A stretch of DNA of 64,000 nt from Cycloclasticus sp. 46_120_T64 (GTDB lineage: Bacteria > Pseudomonadota > Gammaproteobacteria > Methylococcales > Cycloclasticaceae): positions 244,065 through 308,064 of the forward strand of contig MAAM01000006.1 in NCBI GenBank assembly GCA_002162695.1, written 5' to 3'. Position numbers and translations under genes: made by a program. Positions within the stretch are counted from its first letter, which is position 1. Each line of letters begins with the position of its first letter. Below the pieces are notes generated by a model. That model was not told where the DNA came from. It saw only the letters and a list, made by a program, of their open reading frames with translations, and searched no databases. Below, piece by piece: positions 9,213 to 20,077 of this stretch.

Positions 9213-9492
9213 AGGCTTCTACTCGTTCTTTAAGTTTTTGTCCCGTTCTAAGGGTCACCACTCGTCTCGCTGAGATGGCAACATCTTCCCCTGTTTTAGG
9301 GTTACGGCCCGGTCTCGCCTCTTTATCTTTTAATTCGAAGTTACCAAAACCAGAAATCTTAACCTGCTCACCTTTTTCAAGAGAAGCTTTGATAGCCTCG
9401 AACATTTGCTCAACAATTTCCTTTGCCTCGCGCTTATTAAGACCTAACTCGTCAAATAATTGCTCGGTTAAGTCAGCTTTCGTTAATGACAT
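9193..9492 (-). CDS. ihfA: Integration host factor subunit alpha
   Basis: 99 residues, the full length for IHF-alpha. The HU/IHF fold is clear: [20 protein letters not shown], the [13 protein letters not shown] strand and the DNA-intercalating arm [19 protein letters not shown]. It forms a heterodimer with IhfB, bends DNA and supports sigma-54 promoters and site-specific recombination. It follows pheT by five bases, the classic pheT-ihfA order. Confidence 0.97.
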   Translation of the reverse strand: MSLTKADLTEQLFDELGLNKREAKEIVEQMFEAIKASLEKGEQVKISGFGNFELKDKEARPGRNPKTGEDVAISARRVVTLRTGQKLKERVEAYAGTQP

Positions 9493-9497
9493 CTTGG

Positions 9498-11876
9498 TTA
9501 ATCCCTTAGCTGAGCATTGAATTTTGTATCTAGATTGTTAAGCAACTCAGTTAAGGCCTCATCAATCTCAAGGTCGACTAGTGTCTTAGATTCACCCTGT
9601 AAAATCAAGCCTAAAGCGATACTTTTTCTACCATTTTCAACGCCTTTACCTTGGTAGATATCGAAAACTAATACGTCTTTTACAATACCGCCTGACTGAC
9701 AAATATAGTCGCTAATGTCAGCGACCGCTTGTTTTTCGTCAACGATAAGTGCCAAGTCGCGTCTAACAGATGGATATTTAGAAACCGCTTCAAACACCGG
9801 AATCTCACGCGTTTGAATTAACGATAGTTTTAACTCCACCAAATACACCGGCTTTTTGATATCGAATGCACTTTCCAAGCCTGGGTGGATTAAACCAATA
9901 TAACCCAGTTGCTCACCCGCTTTATTAGTAACCTCAGCCGTTTGCCCGGGGTGTAGTGCATCATGACGCGATGCCTTGAACTGGTAATCAGACGCTAAAC
10001 CATTTAATGCAAAGATCGCTTCAACATCATTTTTCACATCATAAAAATCAACCGCTGCTGTTGGCTCCGCCCATTGTTCAGGTTTCGCCTTACCGGTGAC
10101 GAGCAATGAAAGCATTTGCTCCTGCTGCAATTCCCCATCAACAACGACAAAGCGTAAACCCGTTTCAAAAAACCTAACACTGTCTTCGTTACGTTTGATA
10201 TTGCCATCCATCGCTTTAAGCAAACCCGCCCAAAGGGTGGTTCGCATCACCGACAAGTCAGCTGAAATAGGGTTTTTCAGACGGTACACTTCGGCATCCG
10301 GCGTCAACAACTTCAGCGCAGCCTCGTCCGTAAAACTATAGGTAATCGCTTCTTGGTAACCGCGATCAACCAATAGGTCTTTAATTCTGTCTAAGGGCTG
10401 GATTTTTTCTTCAAGCAACGCCAGTGAGCCGGAAATGTTAAGACTGTTTTGTGGCAAATTATCGTAGCCATATAAACGCGCCACTTCTTCGATTAAATCC
10501 GCTTCAATAGCAATATCAAAACGATAGCTCGGCGCGGTTACCAGCCATTCAGCAGCTGTTTTTTCAACCACCATCCCGAGACTATGGAAATACCCCTCAA
10601 CCACCGCTTCATCAAGCTGAATGCCTAACACACGCTCAACGCGTTCAAAGCGTAAAGCGACTTTGTTTATTGCTGGTAAGGCATCACTTGAGCTCACATC
10701 GGTTAATGGGCCAACCTGTCCACCAGCAATATCGGTTAATAACTGAACCGTTCGAGCCAACGCTCGGTAGCATAGTTCGGGATCAACACCACGCTCAAAA
10801 CGGTGTGAGGCATCGGTATGTAAACCATACTTTCTTGACTTGCCTGCGATAGTAAGCGGGGTAAAAAAGGCACACTCAAGAAAAATGTCTTGGGTATCAT
10901 CATTCACCGCCGATGATTCACCACCCATAACACCCGCAAAAGCCAATGCCTGCTGCTGATCGGCAATAACTAATACGTCATCATCCAGCTCGATGCTTTG
11001 TTCATTTAATAAGACCAACTTTTCATCTTGACGCCCACGCCTCACGACAATATCGCCATCAATCTTAGTCAGGTCAAAAGCGTGCAATGGTTGACCCAGC
11101 TCTAATAATACGTAATTCGTAACGTCGACCAACGGCCCTAAGCTTCGTTGACCGCAGCGCCTTAACTTTTCTTGCATCCAAATAGGTGTGGTCGCTGTAC
11201 GATCCAGACCTTTAATGACACGGCCTAAATAACGTGGGCAATCTTGTGGAGCATCAACCACGACATTCACCACATCATCGGTATTTACATCGATCTGTGG
11301 CGCAGTTTGTGGCAGCCACGGCTGTTCAGAAAAACATGATATTTCACGTGCAACACCTTCAATACTTAAGCAGTCGGCACGGTTAGGGGTTAAATCTACT
11401 TCAATAATCGTGTCATCTAATTGCAGATAATCACGAATATTGTCACCAATAGGTGCATCTGCAGGCAGTTCCATCAAACCATCGGCAGATTCAGCCAAAC
11501 CCAGTTCAGCCTCAGAACACAACATACCGTGAGACGGTTCGCCGCGTAATTTTGATTTTTTAATCTTAAAATTGCCAGGCAACACCGCACCAATAGTCGC
11601 CACAGGGATACGTAAATCAACCCGCACATTACTCGCACCACAAACAATATCGATTAACTCTTCAGCACCGATTGAAACCTTACACAAGCGTAGCTTGTCG
11701 GCATTCGGGTGTGCTTCAACGGAGGTCACTTGGCCAACAACGACACCACTAAAATCAGCGGCTGCTGGATTAACCGAATCGACCTCAAGACCCGCCATGG
11801 TCAACTTTTCGGTTAATAACTCGGTCGGCATTGAATAATCAACAAATTCTTTAAGCCATGCTTCATTAACTAACAT
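9498..11876 (-). CDS. pheT: Phenylalanine-tRNA ligase beta subunit
   Basis: 792 residues, normal for bacterial PheT. Domain order is visible: N-terminal [14 protein letters not shown], the tRNA-binding EMAP-like domain (residues ~40-150, with [12 protein letters not shown] and [11 protein letters not shown]), the B3/B4 editing domain, the B5 domain, the catalytic-like core ([20 protein letters not shown]) and the C-terminal anticodon-binding FDX-ACB domain ([16 protein letters not shown]). It forms the alpha2-beta2 enzyme with PheS, which lies 18 bases upstream. Confidence 0.97.
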   Translation of the reverse strand: MLVNEAWLKEFVDYSMPTELLTEKLTMAGLEVDSVNPAAADFSGVVVGQVTSVEAHPNADKLRLCKVSIGAEELIDIVCGASNVRVDLRIPVATIGAVLPGNFKIKKSKLRGEPSHGMLCSEAELGLAESADGLMELPADAPIGDNIRDYLQLDDTIIEVDLTPNRADCLSIEGVAREISCFSEQPWLPQTAPQIDVNTDDVVNVVVDAPQDCPRYLGRVIKGLDRTATTPIWMQEKLRRCGQRSLGPLVDVTNYVLLELGQPLHAFDLTKIDGDIVVRRGRQDEKLVLLNEQSIELDDDVLVIADQQQALAFAGVMGGESSAVNDDTQDIFLECAFFTPLTIAGKSRKYGLHTDASHRFERGVDPELCYRALARTVQLLTDIAGGQVGPLTDVSSSDALPAINKVALRFERVERVLGIQLDEAVVEGYFHSLGMVVEKTAAEWLVTAPSYRFDIAIEADLIEEVARLYGYDNLPQNSLNISGSLALLEEKIQPLDRIKDLLVDRGYQEAITYSFTDEAALKLLTPDAEVYRLKNPISADLSVMRTTLWAGLLKAMDGNIKRNEDSVRFFETGLRFVVVDGELQQEQMLSLLVTGKAKPEQWAEPTAAVDFYDVKNDVEAIFALNGLASDYQFKASRHDALHPGQTAEVTNKAGEQLGYIGLIHPGLESAFDIKKPVYLVELKLSLIQTREIPVFEAVSKYPSVRRDLALIVDEKQAVADISDYICQSGGIVKDVLVFDIYQGKGVENGRKSIALGLILQGESKTLVDLEIDEALTELLNNLDTKFNAQLRD

Positions 11877-11894
11877 TTTTAATCCCTACCTAGC

Positions 11895-12926
<1,032 letters not shown>

Positions 12927-12938
12927 TTACTTGATCCA

Positions 12939-12972
12939 AATAAATAAGGGAAAGATCAGCAGACCTTTCCCT
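12939..12972 (-). terminator. Hairpin between rplT and pheS (terminator/attenuator)
   Basis: Read leftward, AGGGAAAG (12972-12965) pairs with CTTTCCCT (12954-12947) and is followed by TATTTATTT. It sits between rplT and pheS and could limit read-through into pheST. A second perfect hairpin, CTGAGTA-TTTAT-TACTCAG, lies just after the rplT stop near 13017-13035. No Phe-rich leader peptide is visible. Confidence 0.6.
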
Positions 12973-13047
12973 CATGACTAACTCTTAGTTTGTAATAGTT
13001 ACTAACCGTAACTACCTGAGTAATAAATACTCAGAAACCAGTCTTAT

Positions 13048-13401
13048 CTACAGTTTTGATTTTGCAGTTGTTACTAACTGCGAAAATGCGTCTTTATCAA
13101 ATACTGCAAGATCAGCCAAAACTTTTCTGTCTAAGCCAATTGATGCTTTCTTAAGGCCATTCATGAAGCGGCTGTAAGACAAACCACAGCTACGTGCACC
13201 GGCATTAATACGAGCAATCCAAAGCGCACGGAATTGACGTTTTCTTTGACGACGATCTCGGTAAGCATATTGACCCGCTTTGATAACCGCTTGTTTAGCT
13301 ACACGGTAAATACGACTACGTGCACCGTAATAACCTTTTGCTTGTTTTAATACTTTTTTGTGTCTTGCTCTCGCAACTACACCGCGTTTTACTCTAGGCA
13401 T
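13048..13401 (-). CDS. rplT: 50S ribosomal protein L20
   Basis: 117 residues, full length. Typical L20 sequence: [58 protein letters not shown]. It binds 23S rRNA early in assembly and in enterobacteria represses its own operon by binding the rpmI leader. It follows rpmI by 23 bases. Confidence 0.98.
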   Translation of the reverse strand: MPRVKRGVVARARHKKVLKQAKGYYGARSRIYRVAKQAVIKAGQYAYRDRRQRKRQFRALWIARINAGARSCGLSYSRFMNGLKKASIGLDRKVLADLAVFDKDAFSQLVTTAKSKL

Positions 13402-13424
13402 TTCTTATCCTCAAAAAATCTAAA

Positions 13425-13622
13425 TTAGCTGTAAGGCAACATACGTGTTGCGCTTTTCATATCTGATGCATGAAGCACTGATGCCTTACGCAATTGACGT
13501 TTTCTTTTAGTGGTCTTTTTGGTCAAAATATGACGCAAATGAGCTTGCTTACATTTAAATGCGCCGCTTCCCGTTCTTTTAAAACGTTTAGCTGCACCAC
13601 TGTTTGACTTCATCTTGGGCAT
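13425..13622 (-). CDS. rpmI: 50S ribosomal protein L35
   Basis: 65 residues with the L35 signature [20 protein letters not shown] and a very basic centre. It lies between infC (12-base gap) and rplT, the invariant operon order. Confidence 0.98.
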   Translation of the reverse strand: MPKMKSNSGAAKRFKRTGSGAFKCKQAHLRHILTKKTTKRKRQLRKASVLHASDMKSATRMLPYS

Positions 13623-13634
13623 TACTGTACTCCG

Positions 13635-14153
13635 TTAATTAATTTTCTTTGGTGCCATTACCATGACCATCTGGCGACCTTCAAACTTTGGTCGTTGTTC
13701 GACCACCGCTAATTCTTCTAAATCTTTCTCGACGCGTTTTAACAACTCCATACCAAGCTCTCTATGGGCCATTTCTCTACCGCGGAATCTTACTGTGATT
13801 TTGGTTTTATCACCGTGCTCTAAAAATGAGCGCAGGTTACGTAGTTTTACGTTGTAATCACCAATATCGGTACCAGGACGGAATTTAATTTCCTTCACCT
13901 GGATATTTTTTTGCTTCTTTCTTGAGGCTTGTAATTTCTTACTCGCTTCAAATTTAAATTTGCCGTAATCCATGATTCGGCAAACCGGAGGAGATGCTGT
14001 TGGTGACACTTCAACCAAGTCTAAGTCCACGTCAGCCGCCATGCCTTTCGCTTTTTCCAACGAAACGATGCCTATTTTTTCACCATCTTGATCAATAAGC
14101 CTGATGTTTGCTATCGTAATGTCGTCGTTAATTCTTACTTTTTTTGTTGCGAT
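13635..14153 (-). CDS. infC: Translation initiation factor IF-3, with AUC start codon
   Basis: The protein is 172 residues. An ATG-initiated frame would begin only at [12 protein letters not shown] and lose the conserved N-terminus. Reading further upstream gives [20 protein letters not shown], the true IF-3 N-terminal domain, beginning at an ATC codon (14153-14151) with a perfectly placed GGAG eight bases before it. IF-3 discriminates against non-AUG starts, so a rare start (AUU or AUC) on its own mRNA gives negative autoregulation in enterobacteria. The C-terminal domain ([29 protein letters not shown]) is complete. The gene is 75 bases downstream of thrS. Confidence 0.95.
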   Translation of the reverse strand: MATKKVRINDDITIANIRLIDQDGEKIGIVSLEKAKGMAADVDLDLVEVSPTASPPVCRIMDYGKFKFEASKKLQASRKKQKNIQVKEIKFRPGTDIGDYNVKLRNLRSFLEHGDKTKITVRFRGREMAHRELGMELLKRVEKDLEELAVVEQRPKFEGRQMVMVMAPKKIN

Positions 14154-14228
14154 GTCACAATCTCCGAATATTAAAGATAAATAAGTCGGTTTCGCTAATT
14201 TGACTTATCTACTACGTGTAAAAAACTC

Positions 14229-16151
14229 TTAAGACTCTAACTTAGAGCACTCAGCAACATTTGTTGCTATTAGTGCGATAAATTCCTCAGGAGTGAAGTT
14301 ACCCATGTTTTTACCACTTAAAGAACGCACCGCTAATTCGTTACTTTCGACTTCTTTATCACCGAGAACAACTAGGTACGGAATACGCTTTAATGTGTGC
14401 TCACGAATTTTAAAGCCGATCTTCTCATTTCTCAAGTCTATTTTGACTCTGATTCCTTGTTTTTGAAGGATTTTTGCAATTGAGGCCACATATTCGTCAT
14501 TTTTATCAGTAATTGACATTAAAACGACTTGTGTTGGTGCTAACCAAACTGGAAATTTACCCGCGTACTCTTCGATCAGAATTCCAATAAATCGTTCCAA
14601 AGAACCCAAAATGGCTCGATGTAACATCACCGGTGATTGGCGAGAGCCGTCTTCCGCAATATATTGTGCGTCGAGGCGATCTGGCATAGAAAAATCAACC
14701 TGAATGGTCCCACACTGCCATACACGATCCAAACAATCTTTTAACGAGAACTCTATCTTAGGGCCATAAAACGCACCTTCACCCGGCTGTAAGTCCCAAT
14801 CGAGGTCTTTTGCATTCAATGCATCCTCTAAGGCTTTTTCAGATTTATCCCATACCTCATCTGAGCCAACACGCTTTTCGGGGCGGGTCGATAACTTAAT
14901 AATAATATCGGTAAAACCAAAGTCTGCATACACTTCATATAACAAGTCAATAAAATCAGACACTTCAGACTGAATTTGCTTTTCAGTACAGAAGATATGC
15001 GCATCATCTTGAATAAAGTTACGTAAACGCATCAAACCATGCAAGGTGCCAGACGGCTCGTTACGGTGGCAAGAACCAAACTCAGCCATTCTTAATGGCA
15101 AGTCTCGGTAACTCTTTAAACCTTGGTTGTAAATTTGTACGTGGCAAGGGCAATTCATCGGTTTAACCGCATATTCACGGCTATCAGAATCCACCGTAAA
15201 CATATCGTCGCGGAATTTATCCCAATGACCCGACTTTTCCCATAAGGTTTTATCGACCAATTGCGGCGTACGTACTTCTACGTAATTATTAAGCTCTAGC
15301 TTGCGACGAATGTATTGCTCAATAGTACGGTATATCGTTAAACCCGCATCGTGCCAAAAAATCATTCCTGGCGCTTCTTCCTGTAAATGGAATAAGTCCA
15401 ATGCTTTTGAAATTTTACGGTGATCACGTTTTTCGGCTTCTTCGATGCGGTGCAAGTACTTCTTAAGCGCCTTTTTATCGCCCCAAGCCGTGCCGTAAAT
15501 ACGTTGTAACATTTCATTATTGGCATCACCACGCCAGTAAGCACCCGCTAACTTCGTGAGTTTAAAGGCTTTGCAAAAAGACATATTGGGCAAATGCGGG
15601 CCACGACACATATCGGTATATTCTTCGTGCTGATAAAGGCCAACGTTGACCACCTCATCACCCATATCATCAATCAAACGCATTTTATAGGCTTCACCAC
15701 GCGACTCAAATAAAGCTCGAGCCTCTGCTTTTGGCACCATCGTTTTCACAACGTCATAAGCCGTTGCCGCCAACTCTGCCATGCGTTTTTGAATCACTTC
15801 AAGGTCATCCGGTGTAAACCGGTGTTCACTTTGCACATCGTAATAAAAGCCGTTATCGATAACCGGCCCAATAACCATTTGGGTACCGGGGAATAATTGT
15901 TTAATAGCGTGACCCAGCAAGTGAGCTGTTGAGTGACGAATAATCTCGACACCTTCTTCATCACGCCCAGTAACAATAGATAAACTAGCATCTTGCTCTA
16001 TTAATTGGCAGGCATCAACCAACTCACCATTCACTTTACCAGCAACGGTAGCCTTTGCTAGGCCAGCACCAATATCTGCTGCGACCTCGAGTACACTTAC
16101 TGCTTGTGAAAACTCGCGCTGACTTCCATCCGGTAATGTAATAACTGGCAC
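14229..16151 (-). CDS. thrS: Threonine-tRNA ligase
   Basis: 640 residues, full length, starting at GTG ([11 protein letters not shown]) with AAGG at good spacing. The domain order TGS (1-62), editing N2 domain ([19 protein letters not shown] with HxxxH, and MCRGPHLPN), class II catalytic core ([10 protein letters not shown] with the zinc Cys, [17 protein letters not shown]) and C-terminal anticodon domain ([13 protein letters not shown]) is intact. It heads the thrS-infC-rpmI-rplT-pheST cluster. Translational self-repression by a leader mimic of tRNA-Thr is known in E. coli but cannot be judged here, where the leader is short before tRNA-Val. Confidence 0.98.
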   Translation of the reverse strand: MPVITLPDGSQREFSQAVSVLEVAADIGAGLAKATVAGKVNGELVDACQLIEQDASLSIVTGRDEEGVEIIRHSTAHLLGHAIKQLFPGTQMVIGPVIDNGFYYDVQSEHRFTPDDLEVIQKRMAELAATAYDVVKTMVPKAEARALFESRGEAYKMRLIDDMGDEVVNVGLYQHEEYTDMCRGPHLPNMSFCKAFKLTKLAGAYWRGDANNEMLQRIYGTAWGDKKALKKYLHRIEEAEKRDHRKISKALDLFHLQEEAPGMIFWHDAGLTIYRTIEQYIRRKLELNNYVEVRTPQLVDKTLWEKSGHWDKFRDDMFTVDSDSREYAVKPMNCPCHVQIYNQGLKSYRDLPLRMAEFGSCHRNEPSGTLHGLMRLRNFIQDDAHIFCTEKQIQSEVSDFIDLLYEVYADFGFTDIIIKLSTRPEKRVGSDEVWDKSEKALEDALNAKDLDWDLQPGEGAFYGPKIEFSLKDCLDRVWQCGTIQVDFSMPDRLDAQYIAEDGSRQSPVMLHRAILGSLERFIGILIEEYAGKFPVWLAPTQVVLMSITDKNDEYVASIAKILQKQGIRVKIDLRNEKIGFKIREHTLKRIPYLVVLGDKEVESNELAVRSLSGKNMGNFTPEEFIALIATNVAECSKLES

Positions 16152-16204
16152 GTTAGGACCTTAATAATTTTTAATAGAGGGTATATAAAGAGTTTCCAGT
16201 AGAT

Positions 16205-16281
16205 TGGTAGGCACGAGTGGATTCGAACCACCGACCTCATCCATGTCAAGGATGCGCTCTAACCAACTGAGCTACGCGCCT
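16205..16281 (-). tRNA. tRNA-Val (anticodon GAC)
   Basis: Complete cloverleaf with acceptor stem AGGCGCG/CGTGCCT (one G-U), D-arm with TTGGTTA, anticodon stem CATCC/GGATG with loop TTGACAT (anticodon GAC), T-arm GGTGG-TTCGAAT-CCACT, discriminator A and encoded CCA. It lies 53 bases upstream of thrS on the same strand. Confidence 0.96.
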
Positions 16282-16363
16282 GCTATTCAATCATCTGAAG
16301 GTCGAGCATTGTACTGAAAACACGCGAGATAGTGAAGCACTCTAAGCAAATTATTTTATATCC

Positions 16364-18364
16364 TTATGCACCCAACACCAGCATGTCATTTAACTGGCTT
16401 ATTTCATCACGTACTTTAGCCGCTTGTTCAAACTCCAAGTCCCGCGAATGCTGATACATTGTCGCCTCTAATTTTTTCACCGCCTTCTCGATGTCAGCCG
16501 GGCTATAAGCCTGGTACTTGGCGGCCTGCTCGGCCACCAACTTCATATCACTGCGTTTTGCCCGCACCGACCCCTCCATGATATCAGCCACCTTTTTCAC
16601 AATACCCTTCGGGGTGATCCCATGTTTTTCATTATGCGCTTGCTGCATTGTTCTACGGCGAGCGGTCTCATCCATCGCCCGCTGCATAGAGCCGGTTATT
16701 TTATCGGCATATAATATAGCCTTGCCTTTCACATTCCTCGCCGCACGACCAATGGTTTGAATCATCGACACCTCAGAGCGTAAAAAACCTTCTTTATCGG
16801 CATCTAGAATGGCCACCAATGAAACCTCTGGGATATCCAAACCTTCACGTAATAAGTTAATGCCGATCAGCACATCGAACACACCTAGGCGTAAATCACG
16901 AATAATCTCTACCCGCTCGACGGTGGCAATATCGGAATGCAGATAACGCACCTTCACCCCGTGCTCCATTAAGTAGTCGGTTAAGTCCTCTGACATACGC
17001 TTGGTTAACGTGGTCACCAGCACCCGCTCCTCCAACCTGACCCGCGCATTAATCTCCGACAATAGATCATCGATCTGAGTGGTCGCTGGCCGCACTTCAA
17101 TAAGGGGGTCTAACAAGCCCGTTGGCCTAACTACCTGCTCCACCACCGCACCCGAACGCTCAATCTCGTACTTCGCTGGAGTTGCCGAAATAAAAACCGT
17201 TTGCGGCGCCTTCGCTTCAAACTCTTCAAACCTCATCGGCCTATTATCTAACGCCGACGGCAGACGAAAACCATATTCCACCAAAGTCTCCTTACGCGAA
17301 CGATCGCCCTTAAACATCGCGCCAACTTGCGGCACGGTGACATGCGACTCATCGATAAACAACAAGGCGTCATCCGGCAGGTAATCAAACAAGGTGGGCG
17401 GGGCCGCACCAACATCACGACCCGATAAGTAACGCGAATAATTTTCAATGCCCGAACAATAACCGATCTCACGCATCATCTCCAAATCAAATTTGGTGCG
17501 CTCTTCTAAACGCTGCGCTTCCACCAGTTTATCCATAGACCGGAGCTGCTGTAGGCGGCTCGCCAGCTCTAGCTTTATCTTATCAACCGCCGCCAAAATC
17601 GTTTCCCGTGGTGTCACATAGTGTGAAATAGGGAAAATGGTGTAACGTGGCAGGCGCTGAACAATCTCACCCGTCAGCGGATCGAATAAAGAAAGTCGCT
17701 CAATTTCATCATCGAACAACTCAACCCTTACCGCACATTGATCCGATTCCGCAGGGAATATATCGATCACATCACCACGCACTCGGTAAGTCGCGCGCAA
17801 TAACTCCACATCATTACGCTTGTACTGCATATCCGCCAATTGCCGAATAATATCCCGCTGGCTCAGCCGCTCACCCCGCGAAAGGTGCAAGATCATACTG
17901 AAATATAATTCTGGATCGCCCAAACCATAGATGCACGACACACTGGCGACAATAATCGCGTCATCTCGCTCCATTAACGCCTTCGTCGCCGACAAACGCA
18001 TTTGCTGAATATGTTCATTGAGCGAGGCATCCTTATCAATGAAGGTATCCGATGCCGGCATATAAGCCTCTGGCTGATAATAATCATAATACGACACAAA
18101 ATACTCAACCGCGTTATCGGGCAAAAACTCTTTTAACTCACCATATAATTGTGCAGCCAGGGTTTTATTGTGTACCAGCACCAATGCCGGACGCTGCAAT
18201 TTCGCGATGGTATGCACCATCGTGAACGTTTTACCTGACCCCGTCACCCCCAATAATGTCTGTTGAGACTCCCCATTTTCAATCCCTTCGACCAAGGCTT
18301 TAATGGCCCCAGGTTGATCTCCAGCGGGTTGAAATGAAGAATGAATATGGTATTTTTTTTTCAT
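16364..18364 (-). CDS. uvrB: UvrABC excinuclease subunit B
   Basis: 666 residues from the chosen ATG. UvrB carries out damage verification in nucleotide excision repair. Walker A is [12 protein letters not shown], the beta-hairpin region [15 protein letters not shown] is intact, helicase motif II is LLFIDESHV, motif [11 protein letters not shown], and the C-terminal UVR domain ([18 protein letters not shown]) that binds UvrC is present. I start at 18364 ([11 protein letters not shown]) because it aligns with the E. coli N-terminus; the frame is open nine more codons. Ribosome site is weak at all candidates. It is divergent from the aminotransferase. Confidence 0.97.
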   Translation of the reverse strand: MKKKYHIHSSFQPAGDQPGAIKALVEGIENGESQQTLLGVTGSGKTFTMVHTIAKLQRPALVLVHNKTLAAQLYGELKEFLPDNAVEYFVSYYDYYQPEAYMPASDTFIDKDASLNEHIQQMRLSATKALMERDDAIIVASVSCIYGLGDPELYFSMILHLSRGERLSQRDIIRQLADMQYKRNDVELLRATYRVRGDVIDIFPAESDQCAVRVELFDDEIERLSLFDPLTGEIVQRLPRYTIFPISHYVTPRETILAAVDKIKLELASRLQQLRSMDKLVEAQRLEERTKFDLEMMREIGYCSGIENYSRYLSGRDVGAAPPTLFDYLPDDALLFIDESHVTVPQVGAMFKGDRSRKETLVEYGFRLPSALDNRPMRFEEFEAKAPQTVFISATPAKYEIERSGAVVEQVVRPTGLLDPLIEVRPATTQIDDLLSEINARVRLEERVLVTTLTKRMSEDLTDYLMEHGVKVRYLHSDIATVERVEIIRDLRLGVFDVLIGINLLREGLDIPEVSLVAILDADKEGFLRSEVSMIQTIGRAARNVKGKAILYADKITGSMQRAMDETARRRTMQQAHNEKHGITPKGIVKKVADIMEGSVRAKRSDMKLVAEQAAKYQAYSPADIEKAVKKLEATMYQHSRDLEFEQAAKVRDEISQLNDMLVLGA

Positions 18365-18496
18365 AGGGATTTTGCATACACGCCGCATCAAGTAGAATGC
18401 TAGGCTTACTATTAATAATAACGATCAATTTTATTCTAAAAAGTTAGCCAACACCTACTTTGGCTGCGTTTTTATTACCGAGATAACAAACACACT

Positions 18497-19687
18497 ATGG
18501 ATATGAAACTTTCACAACGCGTTCAACGCATCAAGCCTTCACCTACCTTAGCGGTTACCGCAAGAGCCGCGGCTTTACGTGCCGCCGGTCAAGATATCAT
18601 TGGCTTAGGCGCTGGCGAACCCGATTTTGACACCCCAGAGCACATCAAGCAGGCCGCTAGAGATGCGATCAATGCGGGCAAAACAAAATACACCGCCGTC
18701 GACGGCACCGTTGAACTCAAAACCGCCATCATCAACAAGCTTAAAAATGACAACCAATTGTCATACCAAGCCGACCAAGTATTGGTTTCCTGTGGTGGCA
18801 AGCAAAGCTTCTTCAACCTAGCACAGGCACTACTCGACGATGGCGATGAAGTCATCATCCCGGCACCATACTGGGTTTCATACCCCGATATGAGTCTATT
18901 AGCCGGCGGCGTTCCCGTCATTGTTCAAGCCAGCCAAGAGCAGTCATTCAAAATGACCCCTGAGCAACTTGAATCGGCGATTACCGAAAAAACCAAACTC
19001 GTTGTCATTAATAGTCCATCTAACCCTAGCGGCAAAGCCTATAGCAACGATGAGCTAGTAGCCCTAGGCGCGGTATTAAAGAAACACCCTAATATACTGA
19101 TCGCCACCGATGATATGTACGAACATATCCTATGGTGTGACGAACCTTTCAGTAATATTGTGATGGCCTGCCCAGAACTCTATGATCAAACCATCGTATT
19201 AAATGGCGTATCAAAAGCCTACTCGATGACAGGCTGGCGCATTGGTTATGCCGCTGGGCCAGTAAAACTGATCAAAGCGATGAAAAAAATCCAATCGCAA
19301 AGCACCTCAAACCCAACATCAATCTCGCAATATGCCGCACAAGCCGCATTGGAAGGCGATCAAAGCTGCATCAGTGAAATGTTGGTATCGTTCAAGGAAC
19401 GTCACGATTATGTCGTCGACAAACTTAACGACATCGAAGGCATTAGCTGCATTCAGTCTGATGGCACCTTCTACTGCTTCCCAGACTTCAACCCTATCTT
19501 AAATCGCATGAGCGAGATGAGTAACGACGTAGACCTTGCTGAATACATTCTTGAAAAAGCCGGGGTCGCACTGGTACCCGGCTCAGCATTCGGCCTAGAC
19601 GGGCATATGCGTATTTCAATCGCCACCAGCATGGACAACCTCGTCAACGCGATGGATAGAATCGCCAAACTGTTGAACGACAAATAA
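18497..19687 (+). CDS. Aspartate-type aminotransferase (class I, PLP-dependent)
   Basis: 396 residues, fold-type I aminotransferase of the I-gamma kind (thermophilic AspC/Sinorhizobium AatA-like). Seen: GAGEPDFDTPEHI, the PLP phosphate region SCGGKQSFFNL, INSPSNPSGKAYS, the internal aldimine Lys in NGVSKAYSMTGWRIGYAAGP, and a C-terminal substrate-carboxylate Arg in GHMRISIATS. Expected reaction: aspartate plus 2-oxoglutarate to oxaloacetate plus glutamate. The pairing of this gene head-to-head with uvrB is common in pseudomonad-like gammaproteobacteria. An ATG at 18503 is an alternative start. Confidence 0.93.
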   Translation: MDMKLSQRVQRIKPSPTLAVTARAAALRAAGQDIIGLGAGEPDFDTPEHIKQAARDAINAGKTKYTAVDGTVELKTAIINKLKNDNQLSYQADQVLVSCGGKQSFFNLAQALLDDGDEVIIPAPYWVSYPDMSLLAGGVPVIVQASQEQSFKMTPEQLESAITEKTKLVVINSPSNPSGKAYSNDELVALGAVLKKHPNILIATDDMYEHILWCDEPFSNIVMACPELYDQTIVLNGVSKAYSMTGWRIGYAAGPVKLIKAMKKIQSQSTSNPTSISQYAAQAALEGDQSCISEMLVSFKERHDYVVDKLNDIEGISCIQSDGTFYCFPDFNPILNRMSEMSNDVDLAEYILEKAGVALVPGSAFGLDGHMRISIATSMDNLVNAMDRIAKLLNDK

Positions 19688-19756
19688 TTCATTTAAAAAG
19701 AAATTATTGATTGACCAACAGAGCCGCGTTACGTATTATACGCGGCTTGAAACAAT

Positions 19757-19832
19757 TCCTCTGTAGCTCAGTCGGTAGAGCAAATGACTGTTAATCATTG
19801 GGTCACTGGTTCGAATCCAGTCGGAGGAGCCA
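19757..19832 (+). tRNA. tRNA-Asn (anticodon GTT), first copy
   Basis: Complete cloverleaf: acceptor TCCTCTG/CGGAGGA, D-arm with AGTCGGTA, anticodon loop CTGTTAA (GTT), T-arm ACTGG-TTCGAAT-CCAGT, discriminator G and encoded CCA. A TATTAT -10-like element lies about 20 bases upstream. Identical in sequence to the copy at 27360. Confidence 0.97.
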
Positions 19833-19841
19833 TATACGAAG

Positions 19842-19867
19842 AAGCCAGCTTAATCGCTGGCTTTTTT
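19842..19867 (+). terminator. Rho-independent terminator of tRNA-Asn
   Basis: AAGCCAGC pairs with GCTGGCTT around a six-base loop and runs into TTTTTT. It lies nine bases after the tRNA. Confidence 0.9.
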
Positions 19868-20077
19868 GTGCTTAGGGTTTACTGAATTTAGTAGGGTTCG
19901 ACCTCTAAACACCCTATTCTATGAGAGGTGCTTTTTAATTGTGGACCGTATGTTCTATACGCCACCTCTTTTTTTTGCTGATAGTTTAATTAATTATCTA
20001 GGTACGAGATAGTGTAACCATTCCATACCCACGCTTCGCAGACGGCTGTTAAGATCATCCGGGCAGTAGCATCATCT

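Larger units (their letters stand above)
19718..19917 (+). repeat. Direct repeat copy 1 around tRNA-Asn
   Basis: About 200 bases (tRNA promoter region, tRNA-Asn, its terminator and a following stretch that includes TAGGGTT and CTCTAAACACCCT) recur at about 27321-27525 with scattered differences. The tRNA bodies are identical; the flanks differ by perhaps one base in ten. The two copies bracket a 7.4-kb signalling region. Confidence 0.85.

Noticed and set aside
13635-14060. infC start at the first ATG
   Set aside because: This would remove the conserved IF-3 N-terminal domain, which is encoded upstream in the same frame behind a good ribosome site.
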